This document shows positions 23,604-34,618 of a stretch of 64,000 nucleotides of DNA, in pieces (position 1 is the stretch's first letter; every line of letters starts with the position of its first letter). The notes below the pieces were generated by a model. That model did no database searches, was not told the DNA's origin, and saw nothing but the letters and a program-made list of their open reading frames with translations. Source of the stretch: Benincasa hispida (Eukaryota; Streptophyta; Magnoliopsida; Cucurbitales; Cucurbitaceae); NCBI RefSeq assembly GCF_009727055.1, contig NC_052357.1, positions 19,950,225 through 20,014,224 of the forward strand, given 5' to 3'. The translations under genes were made by a program, and so were the position numbers.

Positions 23604-24324
23604 GCAAGTGCTCTATAAAATAAAGAAATTGAACAAAAATGTAGTCTCAGACTAATATGACTTGGATGCTTAACTTAGTAATGGATCAATGGATATTGAT
23701 AGTAAAGAGTAGTATGAAATGTTTTCAGCATATCTTTGATGAATATAGACTAAGTATTGTGTAATTGACGTTTGTTCTCATTATTACCCCTTTAATTTTT
23801 TAAACTGTTGAGTCATTATTTGTTGGTCGAATACGCTACCACTACTTGAGATTGTAACCAATGCTTAAGTACATAGCCCATTCAACTCTCCAAGGTTCCT
23901 TTATGAGTATTGTCCATATAGATATTATACCACTAACCACTTAGCTTAGCGCCAATTTGGAGAGGTCTTCATGGTACTACTAAGTCTTCCATAGGTCTTC
24001 CATGGGATTGCTAAGTCCTTAACCAAGCATGTAAAGATCCTACATAAGTTTTATTAGTTCTACCATATGACTGCTAGGTCGTTTATGAATTATGTAGAAG
24101 GTTCTTCATGGAACTCCATAGGACTTGCTATGTCCTCCATTTTTCATATAGAGTTAGGTCATACATGGGACAACTATGTTATTCATGGATCCTATTGAGG
24201 TCCTCCATGAGCCTTCGAAGGTTTATCATGGGTTCTGTATAAGTCATCTAAGGTCTCTATGGGATTGCTAGGTACTCCATTGGTCCTATAGAGGTTTTCC
24301 ACGATGCTAGGCCAATCCACCTAG

Positions 24325-24809
24325 TAGGGGTGTTCGGGGGTTGGGTTGAAGGACTTGTTAGACCTAACTCAATTATTCGGATGGTAAATTACTTCAACCC
24401 AAATAACCCTCATTAAAAATGAATTCAATCCAATCCAACCATAAGACATTTAGGTTGGGTTGATTCGGGTTACTCGGGTCATTTATTTAAAATTATGTTC
24501 TAAAAGAAAGTAAAAAGTTAATACGTAAAAATTTGATTTAACTATTTAATTTATATATTGTAAAATCTATTTCCAAACTGCTAAACAAATTAATTTTAAG
24601 AGTTGTTGGAGAATAAATTATCCAAAAAACTAATGAAATTAAATCAAACTAAAATAAATATATATATATATATTTTAACTCATGAACCAACCCAACCCAT
24701 AAAATTTTTATTTATTTGAACCAAACCCAACTCAACTAGTTGATCATTAGATTTTTTTGGGTTGGATTGATCGGTTTTTTTGGTCATTAGATTTTTTTTA
24801 TCGCCCTTA
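24325..24809. mobile_element. hAT-like MITE inserted in duplication copy B
   Basis: It begins TAGGGGTGTTC and ends CGCCCTTA, with subterminal GGGTTGGGTT/CCAACCCAACC motifs. Flanks are CCACCTAG (24317-24324) and TCACCTAG (24810-24817), an 8-bp duplication with one mismatch. Copy A at about 10480-10500 has the uninterrupted site (ccaatccacctggatt), so both the insertion and its polarity in time are clear. Confidence 0.8.
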
Positions 24810-25392
24810 TCACCTAGATTGGTCTCCTAAAGCCATGGTGACGTTCCAACAACTTTTGGTTAGCCATCTCAAGCTTCCTATCTCTCTAGACTTTCAATCT
24901 TGGTCCATCTTAGTAAATACCCCTAACATGTTTTATGTTTCGTTGATCTTGCAAATTATTGAACTTATGACAAAAAAAAAAAATTATAATAATCACACAT
25001 TTCTAAATTTAAAATGATTTGATTTAGATTTGTGTTTTGGATGTTGGGGATTATTGAAAAATCATTTGGATTAAATCTTAGTTTCTTTTCTAAACTTTTA
25101 TATTCTTTGCATTATGGTCTCAAAACTTTTCTAGCATTCCTTTGTATTCACTTGAAATACCATTTTGGTTCTATATAACATTAACTATTTATAATATCAG
25201 TTAATAAAAACCTCACATATGGTAGTTATTTTGTTAATATATAGGTTTAAGTAGGTACAACAAAAGTAGCAAATTTAAAAATGTGATATTTCAAGACAGC
25301 TCATAAAAGATAAATTAAGAAAAGGCAACTAAACACCATATACATACTCTTGTTAGAATTTTCTAAATGTAGTTTTCCCATGAAACAATATC

Positions 25393-25405
25393 CATATATA
25401 TATAG
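25393..25405 (+). promoter_or_regulatory. TATA box of secreted-protein gene B
   Basis: A TATATATATA run about 95 bases upstream of the ATG, at the position equivalent to the TATA box of copy A. Confidence 0.5.
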
Positions 25406-25496
25406 GGCTTCTGATCATCCAAAAATTCCAAACACACCCACACAACATTCCTTCCTAATCATCTTCTGTGAAGCCAACTTGTGCCCTTCAATTACC

Positions 25497-25943
25497 ATGG
25501 CTATGGCAAAAGGTTTTAAGCTTTTCCACACCCTCTTCTTAGTGTTTGCTTGGCAATATTGTGCCAAGGTGGGCGCCACTCTCACTTTCCGCGATGTCAC
25601 TGGCTTTTTTGATGGTGATTTCAACTTCGGTTCGGGTGGTGTCGGAGTTCTTGAGGACGTGAAGAGTCGCACTGCAACAAATGTAGAAACGACGAACCCT
25701 CCAGAATTGGCTCCTGGTATTGCCCCAGTGGGGCTTGAGATTCCAACGAACGAAGGCGACAAAGCTTCGTCGTTCGGTTTCGAAATTACTAAGAAGATCA
25801 ATGGTGGAGTTGTTGTTTCTAATGATCACGAAATTAATTTGAAGAGTGGCAGCAACATTGCTGTTTCTCATGGTGGAATAATTAGTCGAAAGATGAAAGA
25901 ATGTGTTCCTTCAAGTGGTGATAAAATACTAAAATTTGTCTAA
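25497..25943 (+). CDS. Small secreted protein of unknown function, copy B
   Basis: A frame of 148 residues. The ATG at 25497 (attaccATGG) is chosen by comparison with copy A; the frame extends further upstream, but that part lies in the leader and is not shared as coding. Residues 1-27 form a signal peptide (MAMAKGFK, then [13 protein letters not shown], cleavage near AKVGA). The mature protein has a Gly-rich segment '[16 protein letters not shown]', the conserved '[17 protein letters not shown]', '[20 protein letters not shown]' and '[15 protein letters not shown]'. Relative to A it has a 14-residue tail after MK with one Cys ([14 protein letters not shown]) and lacks three residues near the Gly-rich part. 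No known domain is recognised. It is likely apoplastic. The single Cys of A (SGCN) is Ser here, so no conserved disulphide is implied. Confidence 0.78.
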   Translation: MAMAKGFKLFHTLFLVFAWQYCAKVGATLTFRDVTGFFDGDFNFGSGGVGVLEDVKSRTATNVETTNPPELAPGIAPVGLEIPTNEGDKASSFGFEITKKINGGVVVSNDHEINLKSGSNIAVSHGGIISRKMKECVPSSGDKILKFV

Positions 25944-26204
25944 GGAGCAGAGACAGAACTGTTCGATGTTGAAGAGCAAATGGCAACGTTGTTGATATAC
26001 TAATTATGGGAATCAAAATCAGACATGGTTGCTTCTCTTCCATTCAAAAATTGAAACTTTTTCGCCAATGTTCTTCTTTCTTTGATTTGAATACAAAGTT
26101 TGTCATTTGATCATTGGCCTTAATTCACAATGGATTCCACCTTTTCAGTTTCAAATTCACATTAACCCATTATTACATGGAGTAAAATTACTTTAAATGG
26201 TAAA

Positions 26205-27259
26205 ATATTAGGGTATGCTTAGTTGGCCATCCGATTTTTATTTTATGTTTTCATTTTTAATGAGTTCAACCGGTAGATAACCGAATTCTATTTCCAAAAA
26301 TTATTTTCAAATTCTGTAATCCAAATCGTACAAATTTTGAAAACAATAATTTTATATTTTCATTGTATCTAGATCTTGAAATTTAAATAGTATAACGCAT
26401 AATTGTATTACATCAAGATAAAAACATTTAAGATTCATTATGTCAGGTTATAAGCTCAATTCATTTTTTTTTAAATTATAATATGTATTATGTAAGGTAT
26501 TATAAATTAAAAGGTCGTTTTCGAATATAGGAAAATGAACCAAAATATTTATAAATATAGCAAAATTTTATTGTTTGTATGCGATAGATTGTCATAGACT
26601 ATTATCTTATAATAGAAATAGACATAGATAATAGTTTATCGTGGTCTATCGTAGATAGACTGTGATATGTTGCTATTATTTGTAAATATTTTCAGCAGTT
26701 TTATCATTTAAAATAATTTTTCTAAATTAAATAATATTACAAAATTATTATTATATAAATTTTTTAATACTAAAACATGTTCATAAATAAATTAATAATA
26801 GTTTATTGTCCACTAATATGTAATAGATAACTACAAATTTTTATGATTTATAAATAAAGTATTAAACATATTTTAAATAATAGGATTGAATTATAATCTA
26901 ATTTCTGAATCTGCTACCAATACATATCTAAAACATGAAATTCAACTCTATTTTTATTGACTCCATTATTTTCAAATTTTTATTTTCAGATTCATATCAA
27001 TTTCCATTAGTTAACATGTTCAGTTCAAATAATTTGTAAAATATTAATTTCACGATTTTTTTAGATATTAATACCACAATTTACTTTCGATAACATATAA
27101 AGTTAAAACAATTCGTAATATATCTATATCTCATTTATTTACATTACAATTAATATAGAATAAGATTAGAATTAAACACACTTAAATTAAATCTATATCC
27201 TAAACTTGATTAAATCAACAAATGAACGGATTACACGGATCAATATACAAATTAACCTA
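26205..27259. other. AT-rich intergenic DNA with one MITE-like piece
   Basis: At about 26520-26715 lies a repeat-like stretch with 'atataggaaaatgaaccaaaatatttataaatatagc' at one edge, 'tatttgtaaatattttcagc' at the other, and inner 'gatagattgtcatagac' / 'gtctatcgtagatagac' words that are complementary. It resembles a small foldback element. Nothing else is recognised. Confidence 0.45.
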
Positions 27260-27551
27260 TACTATAAATATGTTAAATTAGGTGTAATGTAGATGCCCAT
27301 TGACCATGTGTCACTTATCCGTTACCCATATGTTGTCCATGTGTCTCAAGATTACACACTATTAGTATCCATGTAATCCTCCTACTTGCTAAATTGTAAT
27401 GGCAATTGATGAATTTTGGAAGACATGCATATTATTATCAATCCAAAAAGATTGGAAAAAGTGGAGAAATTCATCTTTTGTTGTTTTATTTATTTTAATA
27501 TTACATTTTATTGGTGTTTGTGTTTCCATCGTGCTCCTGAAGTTCACAACA
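27260..27551 (+). repeat. 5' LTR of the short-LTR Copia element
   Basis: It runs from 'tactataaatatgttaaatta' to 'gttcacaaca', followed at once by 'cattatcagtacgagctcc', a decayed primer site. It matches 32615-32975 but is about 70 bases shorter, with internal deletions. Confidence 0.8.
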
Positions 27552-27596
27552 CATTATCAGTACGAGCTCCTATCGTTTTCCTCTCTAAAGTGTTGC

Positions 27597-28500
27597 CATG
27601 TCTCACAAAATTAGAATTTACCGCCTTTGATATTAACGACGTAATTATTTGTCATGAGTACTTGATGCCAAAATCAATTTGGATGCTATGAATCTTGGAG
27701 AGATTTTTAAAGAATGAAATACGACATTCAATTAGGACAAATCAAAAGCTATGATTTTCCTTCGTCATCATCTCTATGAGGAATTAAAAATGGATTATCT
27801 TACAATAAAAGATACTCGTATTTTGTGAAAATTTTGATAGAGAGGTATGATCATAAAAAAAATAATTTCTCTTTCTAAAACTCGTTATGAGTGGATGCAC
27901 TTATGGCTACAAGATTTTAAATCAGTAAGTGATTACAACTCTGCATTATTTAAAATCAGTTTGAAACTGTTGTTATGTAAAGAGAAAATTATTGATGTTG
28001 ATATGTTAGAGAAGACATTTTCTACATTTCATGTCTCAAATATGCTCCTGCAACAACAATATCGAGAGAAAAGTTTAAATAATGTTCTGAACTAATTTCA
28101 TGTCTTCTTGTGGCCGAACAAAATAACGAGTTACTAATGAAAAATCATGAATCTCGACCAACTGAGACGACACCATTCCCTGAAGTGAATATTGTGAATT
28201 TTGATTGAGGTTGTGGTCGTGGTCAAGGTCGTGACCGTGGCAGAGGAAAAAATAATTATTATTTTCATGGTGGGTATTTTAATCATTTAAATTTCAAAAG
28301 AACCACACAAAATGATAATCACAAATGAAAAACTTCATAAGATAAGAGTTCAAAATGTATCGAAAATAAATGTTTCCAGTGCAGAATGACTGGGCATTGG
28401 TCACGGACCTGTCGTATGTCAAAATACTTAGTTGATCTCTATCAAGCATTCCTAAAGAAAAAAGAGAAAAATGTGGAAGAAAATTTTGCATATGGATAAT
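27597..28500 (+). pseudogene. Copia gag, broken
   Basis: Pieces of the gag polyprotein appear in order across frames: 'KLEFTAFDINDVIICHEYLM' (27610-27668), 'TRYEWMHLWLQDFKSVSDYN' and 'MLEKTFSTFHVSNMLLQQQY' (27880-28070), an Arg/Gly-rich segment (28205-28250), and a CCHC zinc knuckle (CFQCRMTGHWSRTC, 28373-28414). The knuckle cysteines and histidine are all present. Gag would form the particle and bind the RNA, but stops and frameshifts interrupt it in several places, for example at 28092 and 28206. Confidence 0.8.
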
Positions 28501-29486
28501 GACATACTTAACCCATCACATATGACAAATTTGGATGTGGCGGACTTCTTTGAATCTTCTGAGGAGAAAATCTGTAGAATTGATGGAACATCAAGTGTTT
28601 TCTTTGACTTTGAAAATATCTAGACTTAATGTTTTTTTTTATTCATCGCCATGTTTTTTTTTCTTTTAATAGATGTTGACCTTTGTATATTCCAAATGTT
28701 GTCAGTTATTTTCTTTTAATAAAGAAATCTGAATCATTTTTATATGTTGAATGACTAAAAGATGAGTAAAAAAATCTATATCTGGCAAACAGTACAACTA
28801 CATATACAATACTTATAAGTAAAATATAATTTTCCAAACTAACAACGCTGAAAGCAAAAGTAAACACAATATTAGGTTATGCTAACCTAATTAAAGGATT
28901 TGGGAAAACAAATATTATTTTTCCTAGAGAAATAAAATTTACAATTGACGATACATTGTTCTCTAGTCCATAAAAAAGAAATCTATTTAGATATACATTG
29001 CAATGGTTATCATATTGACTAATAGAAAGAATAATATGGAGTATCTTTATATCATATCTACTGTCTCATATGAAAAATGTATACAGGGGGAGTTGCCTGC
29101 TTTATCTTCTAGATTATATTATACTCGTATACGAGTAATTGAAACATACGCAACAATGAACCTGAAATTCATTAATCCAAACATATTTACAATTTGGCAT
29201 GACATATTAGGTCATCTAGGGTCTAAATGATGAGAAAAATTATTAAAAATTCTTGGACATCAATTAAAAAGTCAGAAGATTCTCCAATCTAATAGATTAT
29301 CATGTGATGCTTGCTCTCAAAGCAAATTAATCATTAGGCTATCACCAGTCCAAGTGGAGACTGAATCACCTATATTTTTAGAACGAATTCATGATGATAT
29401 ATATGAACCTATTAACCCCCAAGTGGACCATTTAGATATTTTATGGTATTAGTAGACGCATCCAGCAGATTGTCATACGTGTGCTT

Positions 29487-29783
29487 CTATGAAGCACAAA
29501 TACTTCATGTGAGGCAAAGAATCTATATCAGACACGTATCGGATACCGATACTTCTAGATACTTCCCAGATATGTATCTGACACGCGGTTTGACGTATCT
29601 ATTCTTTCAGATACTTTCCAGATACGTATCCTGTCTCTTATACACATCTAGATGTGTATAAGAGACAGTATATATATGACGCATCCTTAGACGTATCCGT
29701 ATCTTAATTTTTTAGAAATTGATAAATCATCGTATCTGATCGTATCCATATCGTGTAGCCGTATCTATGTTTGTGCATCATAG
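29487..29783. mobile_element. Small hAT-like DNA transposon inside the integrase
   Basis: The ends CTATGAAGCACAAATA and the complement of the right end, CTATGATGCACAAACATA, are imperfect inverted repeats. The flanks GTGTGCTT (29479-29486) and GTGTACTT (29784-29791) form an 8-bp duplication with one transition. The interior is iterated GATACGTATC-type words and has no coding capacity. An adapter palindrome (29631-29668) interrupts it, so the real length is probably about 259 bp or is unresolved. Confidence 0.75.
29631..29668. other. Tn5 mosaic-end palindrome (sequencing-library adapter junction)
   Basis: Two 19-bp Tn5 mosaic ends, CTGTCTCTTATACACATCT followed directly by its perfect reverse complement. 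This 38-bp unit is the circularisation junction of Nextera mate-pair libraries. It is not plant DNA, and the sequences on its two sides need not be adjacent in the genome. Confidence 0.97.
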
Positions 29784-31079
29784 GTGTACTTATTATCAAG
29801 TCGAAATCTTGCATTTGCAAGATTACTTGCTCAAATAATTAATTTAAGAGTACAATTTTCTGATTATACAATTAAGACCATTCGTCTTGATAATGTTGGT
29901 GGTTTTACATCCCAAGCTTTTGATAACTATTGTATGTCAATTGGGATAAGTGTTGAACATCTTATAGCTCATGTTCATACACAAAATAGTTTAGCAGAAT
30001 CATTCATAAAACGTTTGCAATTAATTGCTAGATCATTATTTATAAGAGCTAAGTTTCCTATATATGTATGGGGACATGCTATTTTGAATGAAGTGTCACT
30101 TGTATGCATTAGGTCAGTATCTTATCATAAGTACTCACCATTATAATTAGGTTTGGTCATGAGCCAAATATTTTCCATCTGAGAATTTTTAGATGTGCAG
30201 TACATGTTCTAATTGCTCCATCACAACATACTAAGATGGGTCCTAAGAGGAGGTTAGGAATATATATTGGATATGATTCCCCATCAATTATCAAATATCT
30301 TGAACCCCTAACGGGTGATGTATTTACTGCATGATTTGCTTATTGTTATTTTAATGAGACAAAATTTTCAACATTAGGGGGAGAAATTAAGAAGTTGGAA
30401 AGAAAATTATGTGGAATGCATTATTATTGTCTCATTTAGATCCCGTTACAAATCAATGTGAATTTGAAATTTAGAAGATAATTCATTTGCAAAATATAAC
30501 ATATCAGTTATCAGATGCATTTATAGATGCAAAGAAAATAACTAAGTCACATATACCAACTGCAAATGTTCCATCGAAAATTGATATCCCAACACAGCAA
30601 GTTATCACTAATGAGTCTGGAACACGCCAGCGTGGTAGATCAGTAGGTTCCAAAGATAAAAATCCTCAAAAAAATAATTAATAGTCAAGAAGACTTAGTT
30701 GAGGATGTAAATACCAATGAAAAAATTCATAATATGACTAATAAGAAAGGTGGAATACATATAGATAATGATGAGATTTCAATAAACTATGTCATGATAG
30801 GAAAAAGATGGAATTGAACTCATGTAGTTATTGTCAACATTTTTGCGTATAATTGCTCTTGATATTATATCTGAAAATGAGGATTCTGAACCAAAATCTG
30901 TTGAAGAATGTTGACATAGAAAAGTTTAGCATCAGTGGAAAAAAGCAATCAAGGCAGAATTAAACTCACTTTCAAAACATTGAGTCTTTGGACCAGTAGT
31001 TTGAACCCAAACTGCATCAAACATGTGGGATACAAATGGGTATTTGTGAGGAAAAAATGAAAATAATGAGGTCACAAGA

Positions 31080-32457
31080 TATAAAAGCAAGACTAGTTGC
31101 ACAAAGTTTTTCACAAAGACCTGATATTTCACAAAGACCTGATATTTATTATGAGTAAACGTATTCTCCGGTGGTGGATGTAATTACACTAAGACATTTA
31201 ATCGGTCTGATTGTGTATGAAAGTCTGGATATGCATCTAATGGATGAAGTCACAACATATTTATATGGATCTCTTGATAATGATATTTATATGAGAATTC
31301 CAGAAGGATTTAAGGAACTTGAAACATATAAATCAAATTCTCGGGAAATGTATTCAACAAAGTTACAAAGATCGCTATATGGATTGAAACAATCAGGACA
31401 AATGTGGTATAATTGTTTGAGTGGATATTTATTGAAAGAAGGATATCAAAACAATCTAATATGTCCATATATTTTTATAAAGAAATCACAGTCATGATCT
31501 ACTATTATAACTGTATATGTTGATGACTTAAATATAATTGAAACTTCTGATGAGTTTTCAAAGGTAATATTTAAGAAAAATTTTGAGGCGAAAAATCTTA
31601 GGAAAACAAAATTTTACCTTGGCTTGCGAATTGAGCATTTAGCAATGGGATATTTGTTCATCAATCAACTTATACGGAAAATGTTTTGAACAGATTGAAC
31701 ATTCCAATGGAAGTTCTTTCACTAGATTTGAAGAAAGATATATTTTGACCTCAAGATGATAATGAAGAATTTCTTGGTCCTGAAATACCATATCTTAGTG
31801 CAATTGGTACACTTATGTATCTTGCTAATAATACAAGACCAGATATTACATTTTCAATAAATTTATTAGTAAGATATAGTTCTTCTCCAACAAAAAGACA
31901 TTGAAATGAAATTAATCATATACTCCATTATCTCTGAGAAACGATCAACATTGATCTAGTTGGTTATGCAGATTCTGGATATTTATCTGATTCTCACAAA
32001 GTTAGATCTCAAACAGGCTATCTGTTCATATGTAGAGGAACTACTACATCATTACAGTCGGTGAAATAGACTATAACAGTCACTTCCTCAAATCATGCTA
32101 AAATTCTTGTAATTCACGAGACTAGTTGAGAATGTGTATGACTAAGATCAATGACTCAGCACATTCGTGGAACATATGGTTTGTTTTCTAGTAAAAATCT
32201 TCCAACAATATTATATGAAGACAACAAAGTATGCATATCTCAAATCAAAGGAGGATATATTAAAAAAAGATAGAACAAAACATATTTCACCAAAGTTTTT
32301 TTACACTCATGATCTTGAAGAAAATGACAACATTACTATACAACAAATTTGTTCGAAAGATAACCTAGCAAACTTATTTACAAATGTATTACCTATCGTA
32401 ACCTTTGAAAAACTGGTACACAATATTGGAATGCAACAACTCAGAGATCTCAAGTGA
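31080..32457 (+). pseudogene. Copia reverse transcriptase and RNase H, broken
   Basis: RT motifs occur in order: 'TYSPVVDVITLRHLI' (about 31160), 'YLYGSLDNDIYMRIPEGF' (31258 on), 'LQRSLYGLKQSGQMWYN' (31360 on), and the catalytic 'TVYVDDLNII' (31510-31540) with both Asp residues intact. RNase H remnants follow: 'GYADSGYLSDSHKVRSQTGY', 'LYEDNKVCISQI'-like sequence near 32220, and 'DRTKHISPKFFYTHDLEE' to 'GMQQLRDLK' at 32454. Several in-frame stops and frameshifts inactivate it. Confidence 0.82.
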
Positions 32458-32605
32458 TGTTTCTATGATGGAGAGTAAATATACTTTTTAAGACTATCAA
32501 ATTATATTAAATATATACTCTTTTTTCTTCATTAGGATTTTTTTTCCCAATGGATTTTTTCTAATAAGGTTTTAATGAGGCATATTTCATATATAATGAG
32601 CATCT

Positions 32606-32614
32606 AAAGGGAAG
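32606..32614 (+). other. Polypurine tract
   Basis: AAAGGGAAG directly precedes the 3' LTR, the usual site that primes plus-strand DNA synthesis in LTR elements. Confidence 0.65.
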
Positions 32615-32975
32615 TATTATAAATATGTTAAATTAAGTGTAATGTAGATGCCCATTATTAGTGTCCATTGGTCATGTGTCACTTATTCATTACCCCATGT
32701 GTTATCCATCTGTCTCAAGATTACACATTATTAGTGTCTATGTAATCCACATTGTACTTGTTAAATTACCTATAAATAGTGGCATTTGGTGGGTTTTGAA
32801 AGACATATTAGTAATCAATCCAAAAAGATTAGAGGAAGTAAAGAAATCTATTTTTTGTTATTTTATCCACGTTTTATTATTTATTTATTTTAATATTTAT
32901 ATATATTATTATTATATTATATTTTTTTCGATATCCGTGTTCTTGTGTGTCGTTATGCTTCTCAAATTCACAACA
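32615..32975 (+). repeat. 3' LTR of the short-LTR Copia element
   Basis: It starts 'tattataaatatgttaaatta' and ends 'aaattcacaaca', 361 bp. The first dinucleotide is TA rather than TG in both LTRs. It contains a TATA-like 'acctataaatagtgg' at about 32769, the likely promoter of the element. Confidence 0.8.
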
Positions 32976-32980
32976 ATCTA

Positions 32981-34610
32981 TGAAAAACTCTATCACTAGA
33001 AATGAACTGAATTTGGGAAATTTTATATGTCAATATATAGACAATTGAAAATCTTGAAACAAATATAAATTTGTAAATACATCAAATGTTTGCAAAACAT
33101 ACCACAAATTTCTCATTTTATAGAAATTCAAAATGTTGGCACATTGAAACTTAAGCTGGGCAGGACGTACATACAAATTCTCGAATTTATTGTAGCATGA
33201 AGTTGAAACTAGTAATAACAAACAAGGATTTGCGTAAAATGCGATTTATCTGGCTCATAGGATTAGTTAATTTGTAGCGAGTTTAAACATCAACTACAAT
33301 CTCGAGTTATAAATCTGGCTCATGAGTTAAGCACCACGTCTGTTGTAAATGTTATAAATCTAACACAATCAGAATATCTTTCCTATTAGTTGGTATACTT
33401 TAAATGAATTTTGAACATTTAAATTGATCTCTGTTTTAGTCGTGTATTTCAAAAAGATGCTAATAGGCCCGTGTCATAATATTTACAATACCAAATGTCT
33501 AAAATAGACTTAAACTACCCACCAATAATCTTGAAACAATATAATCTAACAATGAACATGGCAAGTAAAATGTTACAGACTTAACACTTCTAAGACACAA
33601 AATTAAAAGTTGTAAGATCCATTAGATACCCTAAAAAGTTCATATACCAAACTCATAATTTAACTCTTGGTACTTCCTCTAGTACCAGGGCTTTATTCAC
33701 AAGGAGATGCAGCACACAAAGCGCACTAGTTTCATGACACAACAGAGATTTAATTTTTTTTTTTTTTTTTTACGTTGGAATTCAAAGAAAAAAGACGTCT
33801 TGAATTGTCACACCCTGCCTCATTTTACTCTACCGACCTCTAAGATGAGTTGTGACAACAATAGACAGTAGTAGAATCTATTGACAAGCATAACTTCATT
33901 ATGAACACCATATACAATGAAACTAAGATAACATGAACTCCCTCACAAACATCTCCAACTCCTTAATCTTCCACATTGTAAAGCATGCGATCCAACAAAT
34001 AACAAAGACAAACAAACACAACAGTTAAAACTTACAATCAGAGATCATGGCACTTAAAAGTTAAATGGGTAAACCCCAAAATATACTACTCTATCCTGCA
34101 TGATGGTCATATAAACAGTCATGTCAACGTGACAACGTAAAAAAAAAAAAAATAATATATGAATAAAACTGGAAGATTATCATTAAAAGAATGGCAACAC
34201 TAAAAGCAAATGACAAATTACCAGTTGTAAGCGGTATTCACTGTGAACTCAATTAATGATTTTATGGGGGAAGCCCATGTAAACCTTTATGTCTATGAGT
34301 AATCCACAAAATATGGACTTGGTTCAGTTCTCATCACCAGTCTCTGATGCGGCCAGTTTTCAGCTCAGAAAATACTATCACCAGCACCGTATTTCGAGTC
34401 CGAATCTCCATGGATGTTTTCTGCTGACACTTTCCAAAGATAATCAAGTATGAAACAACTACATAAATGTGATAATATACAAAAATGTGCACATCTCTAA
34501 TCAAACAGAAGACAACAATTGGGAGACAGAGGAAATAAAGTTAGGAAAGAACCAATAAGAGAAAACTGCCATCTCAATCACCAGCAGAAACAAATAGGAA
34601 AAGCAATGCT
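32981..34610. other. Intergenic DNA downstream of SEC15B
   Basis: No gene is supported. A poly-T run at about 33750-33770 and an A-rich run near 34139-34152 are present. The part near 34610 should include the 3' UTR of the minus-strand SEC15B gene. Confidence 0.55.
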
Positions 34611-34618
34611 TATCTCAA

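Larger units (their letters stand above)
23604..26200 (+). repeat. Segmental duplication, copy B
   Basis: Collinear with 9931-11806. It is longer mainly because of the 485-bp hAT-like insertion at 24325-24809. The copies are about 13.7 kb apart, separated by the nested retroelements, so an originally closer tandem pair could have been pushed apart. Confidence 0.8.
29150..30340 (+). pseudogene. Copia integrase, broken and split by a DNA transposon
   Basis: The zinc-binding N-terminal part is recognisable before 29340 ('IWHDILGHLG', 'LSCDACSQSK'). The catalytic core begins at 'MVLVDASSRLSYVC' (29443 on), is split at 29486/29784, and resumes with 'SSRNLAFARLLAQIINLRVQ', 'IRLDNVGGFTSQAFDNYC' and 'AESFIKRLQLIARSL'. 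The catalytic Glu region and the first Asp are still visible, but frames are broken outside the insertion as well. The C-terminal part continues to 'RRLGIYIGYDSPSIIKYLEP' near 30300. Confidence 0.8.
27260..32975 (+). mobile_element. Decayed full-length Copia retrotransposon (second family, short LTRs)
   Basis: The 5.7 kb element has two LTRs, primer site, gag with zinc knuckle, integrase, reverse transcriptase, RNase H and polypurine tract in Copia order. The flanks ACCTA (27255-27259) and ATCTA (32976-32980) fit a 5-bp duplication with one change. All reading frames are broken by stops and frameshifts, so the copy cannot move by itself. A 297-bp DNA transposon sits in the integrase (29487-29783). 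Confidence 0.88.

Noticed and set aside
25415..25871. Two minus-strand frames of 110-128 codons
   Set aside because: Both lie antisense to the secreted-protein gene B; the plus frame has a paralogue and a signal peptide, the minus frames do not.
29631..29668. A genuine Tn5 insertion in the plant genome
   Set aside because: Only two 19-bp mosaic ends are present, back to back, without transposon body or a 9-bp target duplication; a library adapter junction explains it fully.
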